Part shown: piece by piece, positions 8,385-13,792 of the stretch
Position numbering within the stretch: the stretch's first letter is position 1
Layout: each line of letters opens with the position of its first letter
Origin: DATJXG01 sp035500455
GTDB lineage: Bacteria; Acidobacteriota; Terriglobia; Terriglobales; Acidobacteriaceae
NCBI GenBank assembly: GCA_035500455.1
Contig: DATJXG010000411.1
Span: 1-15,490, forward strand
Length of the DNA stretch: 15,490 bases
Direction: 5' to 3'
Translations under genes and position numbers: made by a program
The notes under the pieces: model-generated
The model's input: the letters and a program-made list of their open reading frames with translations, nothing else
Told to the model about the DNA's origin: nothing
The model's database searches: none

Positions 8385-8393
8385 TGTTAAGAT
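8385..8393 (+). promoter_or_regulatory. Extended -10 element for larE, leaderless start
   Basis: The sequence TGT-TAAGAT has the hexamer at 8388-8393. The seventh base after it is 8400, the first base of the GTG start codon. No Shine-Dalgarno sequence lies upstream of the start. No -35 match is visible, which fits an extended -10 (TGN) promoter. Confidence 0.45.
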
Positions 8394-8399
8394 ATTCCG

Positions 8400-9236
8400 G
8401 TGGTGGATGCATTGGATTCCAAACGCGCCGCGCTCGACGCTCGCCTGCGTTCCCTGGGCCGCCTGCTGGTGGCTTATTCCGGGGGCGTGGATTCCGCCTT
8501 CCTTGCTTGGGCGGCCCACGAAGTTCTCGGCGAGGGCATGCTCGCGGTGATCGCAGATTCTCCCAGCCTGGCACGCACCCAACTCGCCGATGCCATTGCC
8601 TTCGCTCATGAGCAAGGCATTCCGCTCGAAGTGATCGCCACCGGCGAACTCGACCGCCCTGACTACGCCCGCAACGACGCCGGCCGCTGTTTTCATTGCA
8701 AAGACGAACTGTTCACGGTGATGGAAGAATTCCGCAGCCACTATGGCTTTGATTCCATCGCCTACGGCGTCAATGTGGATGATCAAGGCGACTTCCGCCC
8801 CGGCCAGCGCGCCGCCCAGCAGCACCAGGTGGCAGCCCCGTTGCTTGAAGCCAGACTTGGCAAACAGGAAATTCGCGATCTTGCCCGCGCCGGCGGATTG
8901 CGCATCTGGGACAAGCCGGCCTCGGCATGTCTTTCCTCCCGCATCGAATACGGCCGTCCCGTCACACGCGAGGCCCTCAGCGCGGTCGAGCAGGGGGAAG
9001 ATGCTTTGCGTGCTCTCGGCTTCCGTCAGCTCCGAGTCCGCCATCACGGCGACATTGTCCGCATCGAAATTGCCCGTGAAGAGTTGCCCCGCGCCCTGGA
9101 TCCCGCAATGGCAGCCGAGTTCACCCGCATCTTCAAGTCGTTGGGCTTCAAATTCGTCACCCTGGATCTAGAAGGCTTTCGCTCCGGCTCCATGAACGCC
9201 CTGCTACCGGTAACGAAACTGGCCAGCGGCCAGTAA
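8400..9236 (+). CDS. larE: ATP-dependent sacrificial sulfur transferase LarE
   Basis: PP-loop enzyme that adds sulfur to the pyridinium carboxylate precursor of the nickel-pincer nucleotide (NPN) cofactor of lactate racemase-type enzymes. The protein is 278 aa, the normal family length. The PP-loop SGGVDS is at 27-32. Cys177 in ASACLSSRIEYG matches the sacrificial Cys176 of Lactobacillus plantarum LarE. Cys97 and Cys100 in GRCFHCK give this protein three cysteines, as in LarE forms that bind a [4Fe-4S] cluster (Thermotoga maritima type) and need not destroy their own Cys. The start is one of two tandem GTG codons (8400 or 8403); the first coincides with the predicted transcript start. No larA, larB or larC is in the window. 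Confidence 0.9.
   Translation: MVDALDSKRAALDARLRSLGRLLVAYSGGVDSAFLAWAAHEVLGEGMLAVIADSPSLARTQLADAIAFAHEQGIPLEVIATGELDRPDYARNDAGRCFHCKDELFTVMEEFRSHYGFDSIAYGVNVDDQGDFRPGQRAAQQHQVAAPLLEARLGKQEIRDLARAGGLRIWDKPASACLSSRIEYGRPVTREALSAVEQGEDALRALGFRQLRVRHHGDIVRIEIAREELPRALDPAMAAEFTRIFKSLGFKFVTLDLEGFRSGSMNALLPVTKLASGQ
9218..9234 (+). other. Perfect stem-loop overlapping the larE stop codon
   Basis: A 7-bp perfect stem, ACTGGCC/GGCCAGT, with an AGC loop ends on the first base of the larE TAA. No U-tract follows, so Rho-independent termination is not supported. It could slow exonucleases at the 3' end or be chance in a GC-rich codon run. Confidence 0.3.
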
Positions 9237-9263
9237 GCTCGCGGCCAAAAAATCGGGCGATCA

Positions 9264-9302
9264 CTGGCTTGAACCCGCGACTTGAAGCCGCAACTTGGAG
9301 CC
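9264..9302. repeat. 13-bp tandem repeat (3 degenerate units)
   Basis: Three 13-bp units lie 27 bp after the larE stop. Units 2 and 3 (9277-9289, 9290-9302) match at 11 of 13 positions, with consensus GCRACTTGRAGCC. Unit 1 matches unit 2 at 9 of 13. Confidence 0.65.
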
Positions 9303-9315
9303 TGGCAGTTTCTCA

Positions 9316-9347
9316 AATTGGCAGATTGCCCGATTACCGAATTACAA
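9316..9347. repeat. Octamer tandem array (4 units of RATTRCCN)
   Basis: Four consecutive 8-bp units (AATTGGCA, GATTGCCC, GATTACCG, AATTACAA) occupy the DNA just upstream of the -10 element of the thioredoxin-fold gene. GATTACCG recurs inverted at 11492-11499, in the gap after the SurA-like gene. Confidence 0.65.
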
Positions 9348-9356
9348 ATCCCGCTA

Positions 9357-9365
9357 TGAGATAAT
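9357..9365 (+). promoter_or_regulatory. Putative extended -10 for the thioredoxin-fold gene
   Basis: TGA-GATAAT has the hexamer at 9360-9365 and predicts a transcript start near 9372, leaving only about 9 nt before the ATG at 9381. No -35 box was recognised; the octamer array lies in its place. Confidence 0.35.
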
Positions 9366-9380
9366 CTAGCCATATCCTTC

Positions 9381-10340
9381 ATGCCAAGGCGGTTCCTAGT
9401 GGCGTTTTTCCGGCGTGCTTTTGCAATACTGGTCCTGATTTGTCTCGGTTGCTCGGCGCAGTCTGCGCCCACGGTGCCTCCCGACATTGCCCGTCACGTG
9501 GAGCGCCAGGTGCGCAACTACTACTCCATCCCGAATGACGTAAAGCTGGTCTTTAGCCCGCTGCGGCCCAGTGAGTTCGCCAACTACAACTCGCTCACCA
9601 TCACCCTCGATAATGGCGAGAAGAAGAAAGAGTATGAATTTCTTCTCTCCAAGGACGGCAAGTCACTCATCCGTCTCAGCCGCTTCGACCTCACCAAAGA
9701 TCCCTACGCTGAGCTGATGAAGAAGATCGACGTCACCGGCCGTCCCACCCGCGGCAACAAGAACGCCAAAGTCGTGGTTGTGAACTTCGACGACTTCGAG
9801 TGCCCCTTCTGTTCGCGCATGCACCAAACCCTGTTCCCCCAGTTGCTCAACGAGTACGGTGATCGCGTTCTCTTCATCTATAAGGATTTTCCTCTGGCGG
9901 AAATTCACCCCTGGGCGACGCACGCCGCGGTTGACGCCAATTGCCTGGCGGCCCAAAGCCCCGATGCCTATTGGGGTTTCGCAGATTACATCCACGCCAA
10001 CCAGCCGCAGGTGAACTCGGCCCGCGGCCGGGATAGTCAATTCGCCGCGGTGGATGGCATCGCCCTGCAGCAAGTCCAGCATTACAACCTGGACTCCACC
10101 AAGCTCCAGGCCTGCATGAAGGCGCAGAATGATGACGCCGTGAAAGCCTCGGTGCACGAAGGAGAATCCCTGGGCGTGGAAGCGACTCCGACCATGTACA
10201 TCAATGGCGACAAGGTGGATGGCGCCGTGCCCATCGCCGACATCCGCGCGGCTCTCGACCGCGCTCTGCTCGACGCCGGCGTGCAGCCGCCCCAGCATCC
10301 CCCCGTATCGCCCGCCGGGGGGCCGTCCGCCAGCAAGTGA
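9381..10340 (+). CDS. Periplasmic DsbA-like thioredoxin-fold protein (thioredoxin_4 type)
   Basis: Predicted exported thiol-disulfide oxidoreductase, 319 aa. An Arg-rich N-terminus and a hydrophobic stretch (13-24) look like a signal peptide ending in CLGCSAQSA. The Cys24 context is a poor lipobox, so signal peptidase I cleavage is more likely than lipidation. An N-terminal domain of unknown role covers about 32-105. The thioredoxin-fold domain follows (about 108-300), with the active site CPFC at 141-144, the cis-Pro in EATPTMYING (Pro270) and the redox-domain motif FIYKDFPL at 165-172. Cys188 and Cys245 in the helical insert could form a second disulfide. The C-terminal tail is Pro/Gly-rich. 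Whether it oxidises or isomerises disulfides cannot be told from sequence. It lies 70 bp upstream of the SurA-like gene and may share its transcript. Confidence 0.88.
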   Translation: MPRRFLVAFFRRAFAILVLICLGCSAQSAPTVPPDIARHVERQVRNYYSIPNDVKLVFSPLRPSEFANYNSLTITLDNGEKKKEYEFLLSKDGKSLIRLSRFDLTKDPYAELMKKIDVTGRPTRGNKNAKVVVVNFDDFECPFCSRMHQTLFPQLLNEYGDRVLFIYKDFPLAEIHPWATHAAVDANCLAAQSPDAYWGFADYIHANQPQVNSARGRDSQFAAVDGIALQQVQHYNLDSTKLQACMKAQNDDAVKASVHEGESLGVEATPTMYINGDKVDGAVPIADIRAALDRALLDAGVQPPQHPPVSPAGGPSASK

Positions 10341-10410
10341 CCAGGCAGCGTATCCGCGAAAATTTCATACGTGCGGACAATGGCAATAGCATGAGGTTGT
10401 GGAGGAACGC

Positions 10411-11481
10411 TTGAACAGAGCCTTCAAATTTCGAACCTGCGCCGCAGCGGCGCTCGGCCTTGCGGCGTTGCTGTCTGTAGTGGGTTGCGGACACAAGCAG
10501 GCGCCCGGCGACGTCATGGCCACGGTGGACGGCCACGATATCTACCGCGCCGACGTCGAGAAGTACTACGCCAGCCAGGTCGCCAGCTCGGGCCAGCAGC
10601 CCGGCGGCGAGCAGGGCGTCAGCCTGCGCCTGAACATCCTTCGCCAGCTTATCGATAACGAGATCTTCATGCGCCAGGCCGAGAAACTCGGCCTGCTGGC
10701 CACCGACGAGGAAGTGGACCGCCGCGTCAACGAGATCAAGGCGCCCTTCAGCAGCCAGGAGTTTGCCGCCCGCCTGAGCGAACGGAAAATTACCTTCGAC
10801 GACTTCCGCCGCGACGTTCGCCGCTCGCTCACCGTCGATAAAGTCCTGAACAAGGAAATCACTTCCAAGATCAACATCTCCGACAAAGATATCGTCGACT
10901 ACTACAACGCTCACAAAGCGGAGTTCAATTTCATCGAGCCCCAGTACCACCTGGCGCACATCTGGGTGAGCCCCATGCCCAATCCCCAGGTGCACAATTT
11001 GCGCAATGACAAGGCGCAGAATGACGCCGAGGCCCGCAAGAAAATTCAAATGATTTCCAACCGCCTGGAAAGCGGCGATGATTTCGCCACTCTGGCCATG
11101 GACTACTCCGAAGACACCGAAACTTCCAGCAACGGCGGCGACCTCGGCTTTACCCCCGAATCTTCGCTTCGCAACACGGATGCGGCCACCCGCGACATCC
11201 TGCAAAAACTGAAACCCGGACAATACAGCCCCATCATTCCGGTAATCAACCCGGCGAATAAGCAGCTCATGGGCTACCGCATCGTCAAGCTGCTGGCGAA
11301 AGAGCCCGCGGGACAACGCGAGCTTTCCGATCCCCGTGTGCAGGAAGCCATCCGCGCCCAACTCCGCGACCGCCGCGAGCAAATCCTTAAGGCCGCCTAT
11401 GATGACGTCCTTCACAACCAGGCCAAGATCGAAAACTATTACGCGGAGAAAATCCTGCAAAACGACGGCAATGTCCAATAG
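10411..11481 (+). CDS. SurA-like lipoprotein peptidyl-prolyl cis-trans isomerase
   Basis: Periplasmic chaperone/parvulin of about 356 aa. The start chosen is TTG 10411, because GGAGG (10401-10405) lies 5 nt before it; a GTG at 10399 in the same frame would put the SD inside the gene. The signal peptide ends in the lipobox VVGC, so Cys26 is the likely lipidated residue. A SurA N-terminal helical domain spans about 35-165, with the typical LRQLIDNEIFMRQAEK helix. One parvulin (PPIC/rotamase) domain spans about 178-296, seen as YHLAHIWV, GDDFATLAMDYSED, NGGDLGF, LKPGQYSPII and GYRIVKLL. E. coli SurA has two parvulin domains and is not lipidated, so this is related in role but different in form; PrsA-like naming is an alternative. 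It would help fold outer-membrane proteins, possibly LptD. Confidence 0.88.
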   Translation: MNRAFKFRTCAAAALGLAALLSVVGCGHKQAPGDVMATVDGHDIYRADVEKYYASQVASSGQQPGGEQGVSLRLNILRQLIDNEIFMRQAEKLGLLATDEEVDRRVNEIKAPFSSQEFAARLSERKITFDDFRRDVRRSLTVDKVLNKEITSKINISDKDIVDYYNAHKAEFNFIEPQYHLAHIWVSPMPNPQVHNLRNDKAQNDAEARKKIQMISNRLESGDDFATLAMDYSEDTETSSNGGDLGFTPESSLRNTDAATRDILQKLKPGQYSPIIPVINPANKQLMGYRIVKLLAKEPAGQRELSDPRVQEAIRAQLRDRREQILKAAYDDVLHNQAKIENYYAEKILQNDGNVQ

Positions 11482-11491
11482 GGATAACCGC

Positions 11492-11551
11492 CGGTAATCG
11501 GAAATCAGGAAACTGAGAACTGAGAACTGACAAGTGACAACTGACAACTGG
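11492..11551. repeat. Composite octamer-heptamer array in the convergent gap
   Basis: Two octamer units (11492-11507) match the inverse of the 9316-9347 family: the first is the reverse complement of GATTACCG. They lead into a heptamer array from 11511, with units AACTGAG, AACTGAG, AACTGAC, AAGTGAC, AACTGAC and a final partial AACTGG. The core AACTG is the reverse complement of the CAGTT core at 2634-2661. The array starts 10 bp after the stop of the SurA-like gene. Confidence 0.8.
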
Positions 11552-11589
11552 TTTTCACCCAAAACTCCGGCCAATCAAAACTCTGCAGG

Positions 11590-12057
11590 CTATTCCCCTC
11601 CGCGACCCAGATCGCCCGCCTGCCGGTCCATCCAGCCTTGCAGAATCAGCACCGCCGCCAACCGGTCCACCACCTCGCCCCGGCGCTTGATCGACATCTC
11701 AGAGTCTCGCAGCACCCGGTTGGCTTCCGCCGAAGTCAGCCGTTCATCCCACAAATGCACCGGCAAACCGAACTTCTGCCGCAGGCCCTCTGCGAACAAA
11801 TGCATTTTCTCTGCCTGCATGCCCTCCACGCCGCTCATTCGCAGGGGTAGCCCCACCACAATCTCCGCCACTTCATATTGCTGAATCAGCCGCCCTAACT
11901 CTTCGAAATCGGTGCGTTTGTTCCGTCGGCGAAGCGTAGGAAGACCCTGCGCCGTAATGCCCAAAGGGTCCGAAACTGCCAGCCCGATGGTCTTCGACCC
12001 GACATCCAGCCCCAGCACCCGGCGCGTCGGCAAACCATCGTTACGAGAGTTGGTCAC
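11590..12057 (-). CDS. ruvX: RuvX/YqgF family RNase H-fold nuclease
   Basis: Putative pre-16S rRNA nuclease, also annotated as a Holliday junction resolvase. The start was set at GTG 12057, which gives 155 aa, close to the 130-150 typical of the family; an in-frame TTG at 12081 would add eight residues lying over a consensus TATAAT. Visible motifs are VLGLDVGSKTIGLAVSD (Asp18), VVGLPLRMSG (68-77), LWDERLTSAEA with Asp104/Glu105, and DRLAAVLILQ with Asp131. These form the acidic RNase H-like site. The gene is divergent from the AI-2E gene, 53 bp away, and convergent with the SurA-like gene. Confidence 0.92.
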   Translation of the reverse strand: MTNSRNDGLPTRRVLGLDVGSKTIGLAVSDPLGITAQGLPTLRRRNKRTDFEELGRLIQQYEVAEIVVGLPLRMSGVEGMQAEKMHLFAEGLRQKFGLPVHLWDERLTSAEANRVLRDSEMSIKRRGEVVDRLAAVLILQGWMDRQAGDLGRGGE

Positions 12058-12063
12058 GCCGCG

Positions 12064-12069
12064 ATTATA
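12064..12069 (-). promoter_or_regulatory. Consensus -10 for leaderless ruvX
   Basis: On the minus strand a perfect TATAAT is followed by six bases and then GTG. The seventh base after the hexamer is 12057, the first base of the start codon. No Shine-Dalgarno or -35 match is visible. Confidence 0.5.
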
Positions 12070-12097
12070 TGTCCAACGCAAATCTGCGGATTTCGAC

Positions 12098-12103
12098 TAG
12101 GAT
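12098..12103 (+). promoter_or_regulatory. Putative -10 for the AI-2E family gene
   Basis: TAGGAT ends 7 nt before the ATG at 12111, so the transcript would start at or one base before the start codon. This favours ATG 12111 over the in-frame ATG at 12069. The region overlaps the space where the opposite ruvX promoter would have its -35 side. Confidence 0.4.
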
Positions 12104-12110
12104 AGTGCGC

Positions 12111-13187
12111 ATGCCGACCGAGGAAGTCCCGGCGTTTGCTCCGCCGACGCTGCCAAAAATGGCTTCCGGTGCCCCACGCCCCCGCCACTGGGCGCTCAAC
12201 GTGCTGGGAATCGCGGTGCTCTTCGCTCTTTGCTACTACGGGCAGGTGGTGCTGGTGGTCGTGCTCACCTCCATCCTGATCGCCTTCATCCTTGCGCCCG
12301 CGGTCGATCTGCTGATGAGGTTTCGTCTGCCCCGCGCTCTGGCGGCTGCGGTTGTGCTCCTGCTTCTGCTGGCCTTCCTGGCGGGAGTTGTGTCCTTCTC
12401 TTACAGCCAGGCTGCCAGGCTGGTCGCCGACCTGCCCAAATACGCCGACAAGCTGCGCAGCGAAGTGATGCGCTTCCGCGAGCGCGCGGAAAGCCTTCAG
12501 GTCCTGAGTCCGCAGCAGGAGACGGGCATCGTTAATGTTCGCCCCGCCACCGACTGGACCGATCTCCTCAGTCGCGGTTTCGGCTCCGTCGGCCAGGCCA
12601 TGTTCGCCGCCTCCTTTGTTCCTTTCCTTGTGTATTTCATGCTCACCTGGCAGCACCACGTGCGCTCCGCCACCGTGATGCTGTTTCCCATGGAAAACCG
12701 CAACACGGCCTGGGTGACTCTTGGCCTGATCTCGTCCATGATCCGAAGTTTCATGGTGGGAAATGTGCTGATCGGCCTGCTGCTGGGCGCCGCCAGCACG
12801 GTCTTCTTCTGGATGCTGAACGTTCCATTCTTCTATTTTGTGGGATTCATCAGCGGCTTTCTCAGCCTGGTTCCGTATCTTGGACTGGTCCTGGCGCTTG
12901 CCCCGCCGATCTTCGTCAGCATAGGCCGCCTGGAGTCGCCGGATATCCTGACCATCGCAGTGATCGTCTTCGCGCTGCATTTGTTCGCCCTGAACATCCT
13001 CTACCCCAAGCTGCTGGGGAACCGCCTGCAGTTGAACCCCCTGGCCGTGACCATCGCCCTCCTCCTCTGGGCCTGGCTCTGGGGCGGGGTAGGCCTGGTC
13101 CTGGCCATCCCCATCACCGCCGCCATGAAAATCATCTTCGACCACGTAGAAGCCCTGAAGCCGTATGGGGTGTGGCTGGGGGAATAG
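12111..13187 (+). CDS. AI-2E family transporter-like membrane protein
   Basis: Inner-membrane protein of the AI-2E exporter-like family (YdiK/PerM/TqsA type), 358 aa from ATG 12111. The hydrophobicity pattern is typical: two helices near the N-terminus (about 18-55), a third (about 68-90), a polar extracytoplasmic segment (about 91-160), then several helices to the C-terminus. The family-signature region SGFLSLVPYLG is followed by LNILYPKLLGNRLQLNPLAV and an Ile/Pro-rich last helix. Members have been linked to autoinducer-2 export, Na+/H+ exchange or nothing known; sequence alone does not settle the substrate. An alternative ATG at 12069 adds 14 residues but would overlap the likely -10. A heptamer array starts 8 bp after the stop. 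Confidence 0.9.
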   Translation: MPTEEVPAFAPPTLPKMASGAPRPRHWALNVLGIAVLFALCYYGQVVLVVVLTSILIAFILAPAVDLLMRFRLPRALAAAVVLLLLLAFLAGVVSFSYSQAARLVADLPKYADKLRSEVMRFRERAESLQVLSPQQETGIVNVRPATDWTDLLSRGFGSVGQAMFAASFVPFLVYFMLTWQHHVRSATVMLFPMENRNTAWVTLGLISSMIRSFMVGNVLIGLLLGAASTVFFWMLNVPFFYFVGFISGFLSLVPYLGLVLALAPPIFVSIGRLESPDILTIAVIVFALHLFALNILYPKLLGNRLQLNPLAVTIALLLWAWLWGGVGLVLAIPITAAMKIIFDHVEALKPYGVWLGE

Positions 13188-13195
13188 AAAATCGT

Positions 13196-13230
13196 CGTTG
13201 GCCGATAGCCTTTAGTCGATGGCCTCGGAC
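13196..13230. repeat. Heptamer array after the AI-2E gene
   Basis: Five 7-bp steps (CGTTGGC, CGATAGC, CTTTAGT, CGATGGC, CTCGGAC) follow consensus CGWTRGC, with the last diverged. The segment 13195-13204 (GTCGTTGGCC) is the exact reverse complement of a 10-mer in the array at 13758-13792, so the two arrays form an inverted pair around the broken four-helix-bundle gene. Confidence 0.65.
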
Positions 13231-13277
13231 CAGAGTTGCCGGTCACTAGCGCACCGGTCCTCACAGTGAATGTTCAA

Positions 13278-13305
13278 GTGTCACAACCGCAGGGTCATTT
13301 GTCAC
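13278..13305. repeat. Weak heptamer array with GTCAY core
   Basis: In 7-bp steps, units GTGTCAC, GGGTCAT and TTGTCAC share GTCAY, but one of the four steps (AACCGCA) does not fit. The core resembles the reverse complement of the AAGTGAC unit at 11532-11538. This may be a decayed array. Confidence 0.3.
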
Positions 13306-13352
13306 TGCATTCCCTTGCGCCACGAGTCAGAATTCTCCTGCTCGTGAGCGCT

Positions 13353-13358
13353 GGGAAG
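13353..13358 (+). promoter_or_regulatory. Shine-Dalgarno-like site of the broken four-helix-bundle gene
   Basis: GGGAAG lies 8 nt before the ATG at 13367. It supports that ATG as the ancestral start, although the frame from it ends after 15 codons. Confidence 0.4.
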
Positions 13359-13366
13359 CGCAACTT

Positions 13367-13736
13367 ATGACAAATTCCTATCGGGACCTTCGCGCCATGG
13401 AAGCTAGCCGTTAGCCTTGCTCTGGATATTTACACGAGCACGCGAGGGTTTCCGCGAGATGAACTATACGGCCTAATCAGCCAGTTGCGTAGGGCGGCAG
13501 TTCCGGTAGCCAGCAACATTGCGGAAGGAAAGGGAAGGCATTCCGACAAGGAGTTTCTTGTCTTTCTCTACCACGTGCGGGGCTCGCTCCTCGAACTGGA
13601 AACCCAACTCGTGATTGCACAGCGATTGGCGTATCTCGACGAGCCGAATGGCAATCGACTTTGCGTCAAGTCAGAGGAATTGGCGAAAACCCTGAACGCC
13701 CTGATCAATTCTCTAAAGCGTCCCGCCGCGGCGTAG
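13367..13736 (+). pseudogene. Four-helix-bundle protein (23S rRNA intervening-sequence family), frameshifted
   Basis: The product belongs to the small four-helix-bundle family named after proteins encoded in 23S rRNA intervening sequences; its function is unknown. The family N-terminus SYRDLRA is read from ATG 13367, but that frame stops at 13412-13414. The rest of the family sequence continues in the next frame from Trp (codon 13398-13400): WKLAVSLALDIY, FPRDELYGL, QLRRAAVPVASNIAEGKGR, ending at 13736. One extra base around 13394-13397 explains the shift. Repairing it gives 122 aa, the normal family length. The second frame has no ATG or GTG; its first TTG (13485) would omit the first helix. 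It may be a recent pseudogene, a sequencing error or a recoded gene. Inverted heptamer arrays flank it. Confidence 0.75.
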
Positions 13737-13757
13737 CAATGAACCGGAGAAGGTTTT

Positions 13758-13792
13758 AGCCAACGACGAATGACCAAAGGCCAACGACTAAG
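13758..13792. repeat. Heptamer array containing the carD-like stop codon
   Basis: Five 7-bp steps (AGCCAAC, GACGAAT, GACCAAA, GGCCAAC, GACTAAG) fit a loose consensus RRCYAAN. The last unit supplies the TAG stop of the minus-strand CarD gene (13790-13788), as the array at 2634-2661 does for gltX. It is inverted relative to the array at 13196-13230. Confidence 0.65.

Noticed and set aside
10201..11574. 457-aa minus-strand open frame opposite the DsbA-like and SurA-like genes
   Set aside because: It spans two genes with clear family motifs on the + strand and the gap between them, has no recognisable domain, and is expected from GC-rich antisense codon bias.
12054..13145. 363-aa minus-strand open frame opposite the AI-2E gene
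   Set aside because: It has a highly polar Gln/His/Glu/Gly-rich composition, typical of the antisense of a membrane protein gene, and no domain.
13227..13260. Possible stem GGACC...GGTCC after the AI-2E gene as a terminator
   Set aside because: The stem is short and the loop long, with no following T-run, so terminator evidence is too weak.
13402..13415. Heptamer-like AGCTAGC, CGTTAGC resembling the flanking arrays
   Set aside because: It lies inside the coding part of the four-helix-bundle gene and encodes conserved family residues (LAVS), so the match is probably chance.
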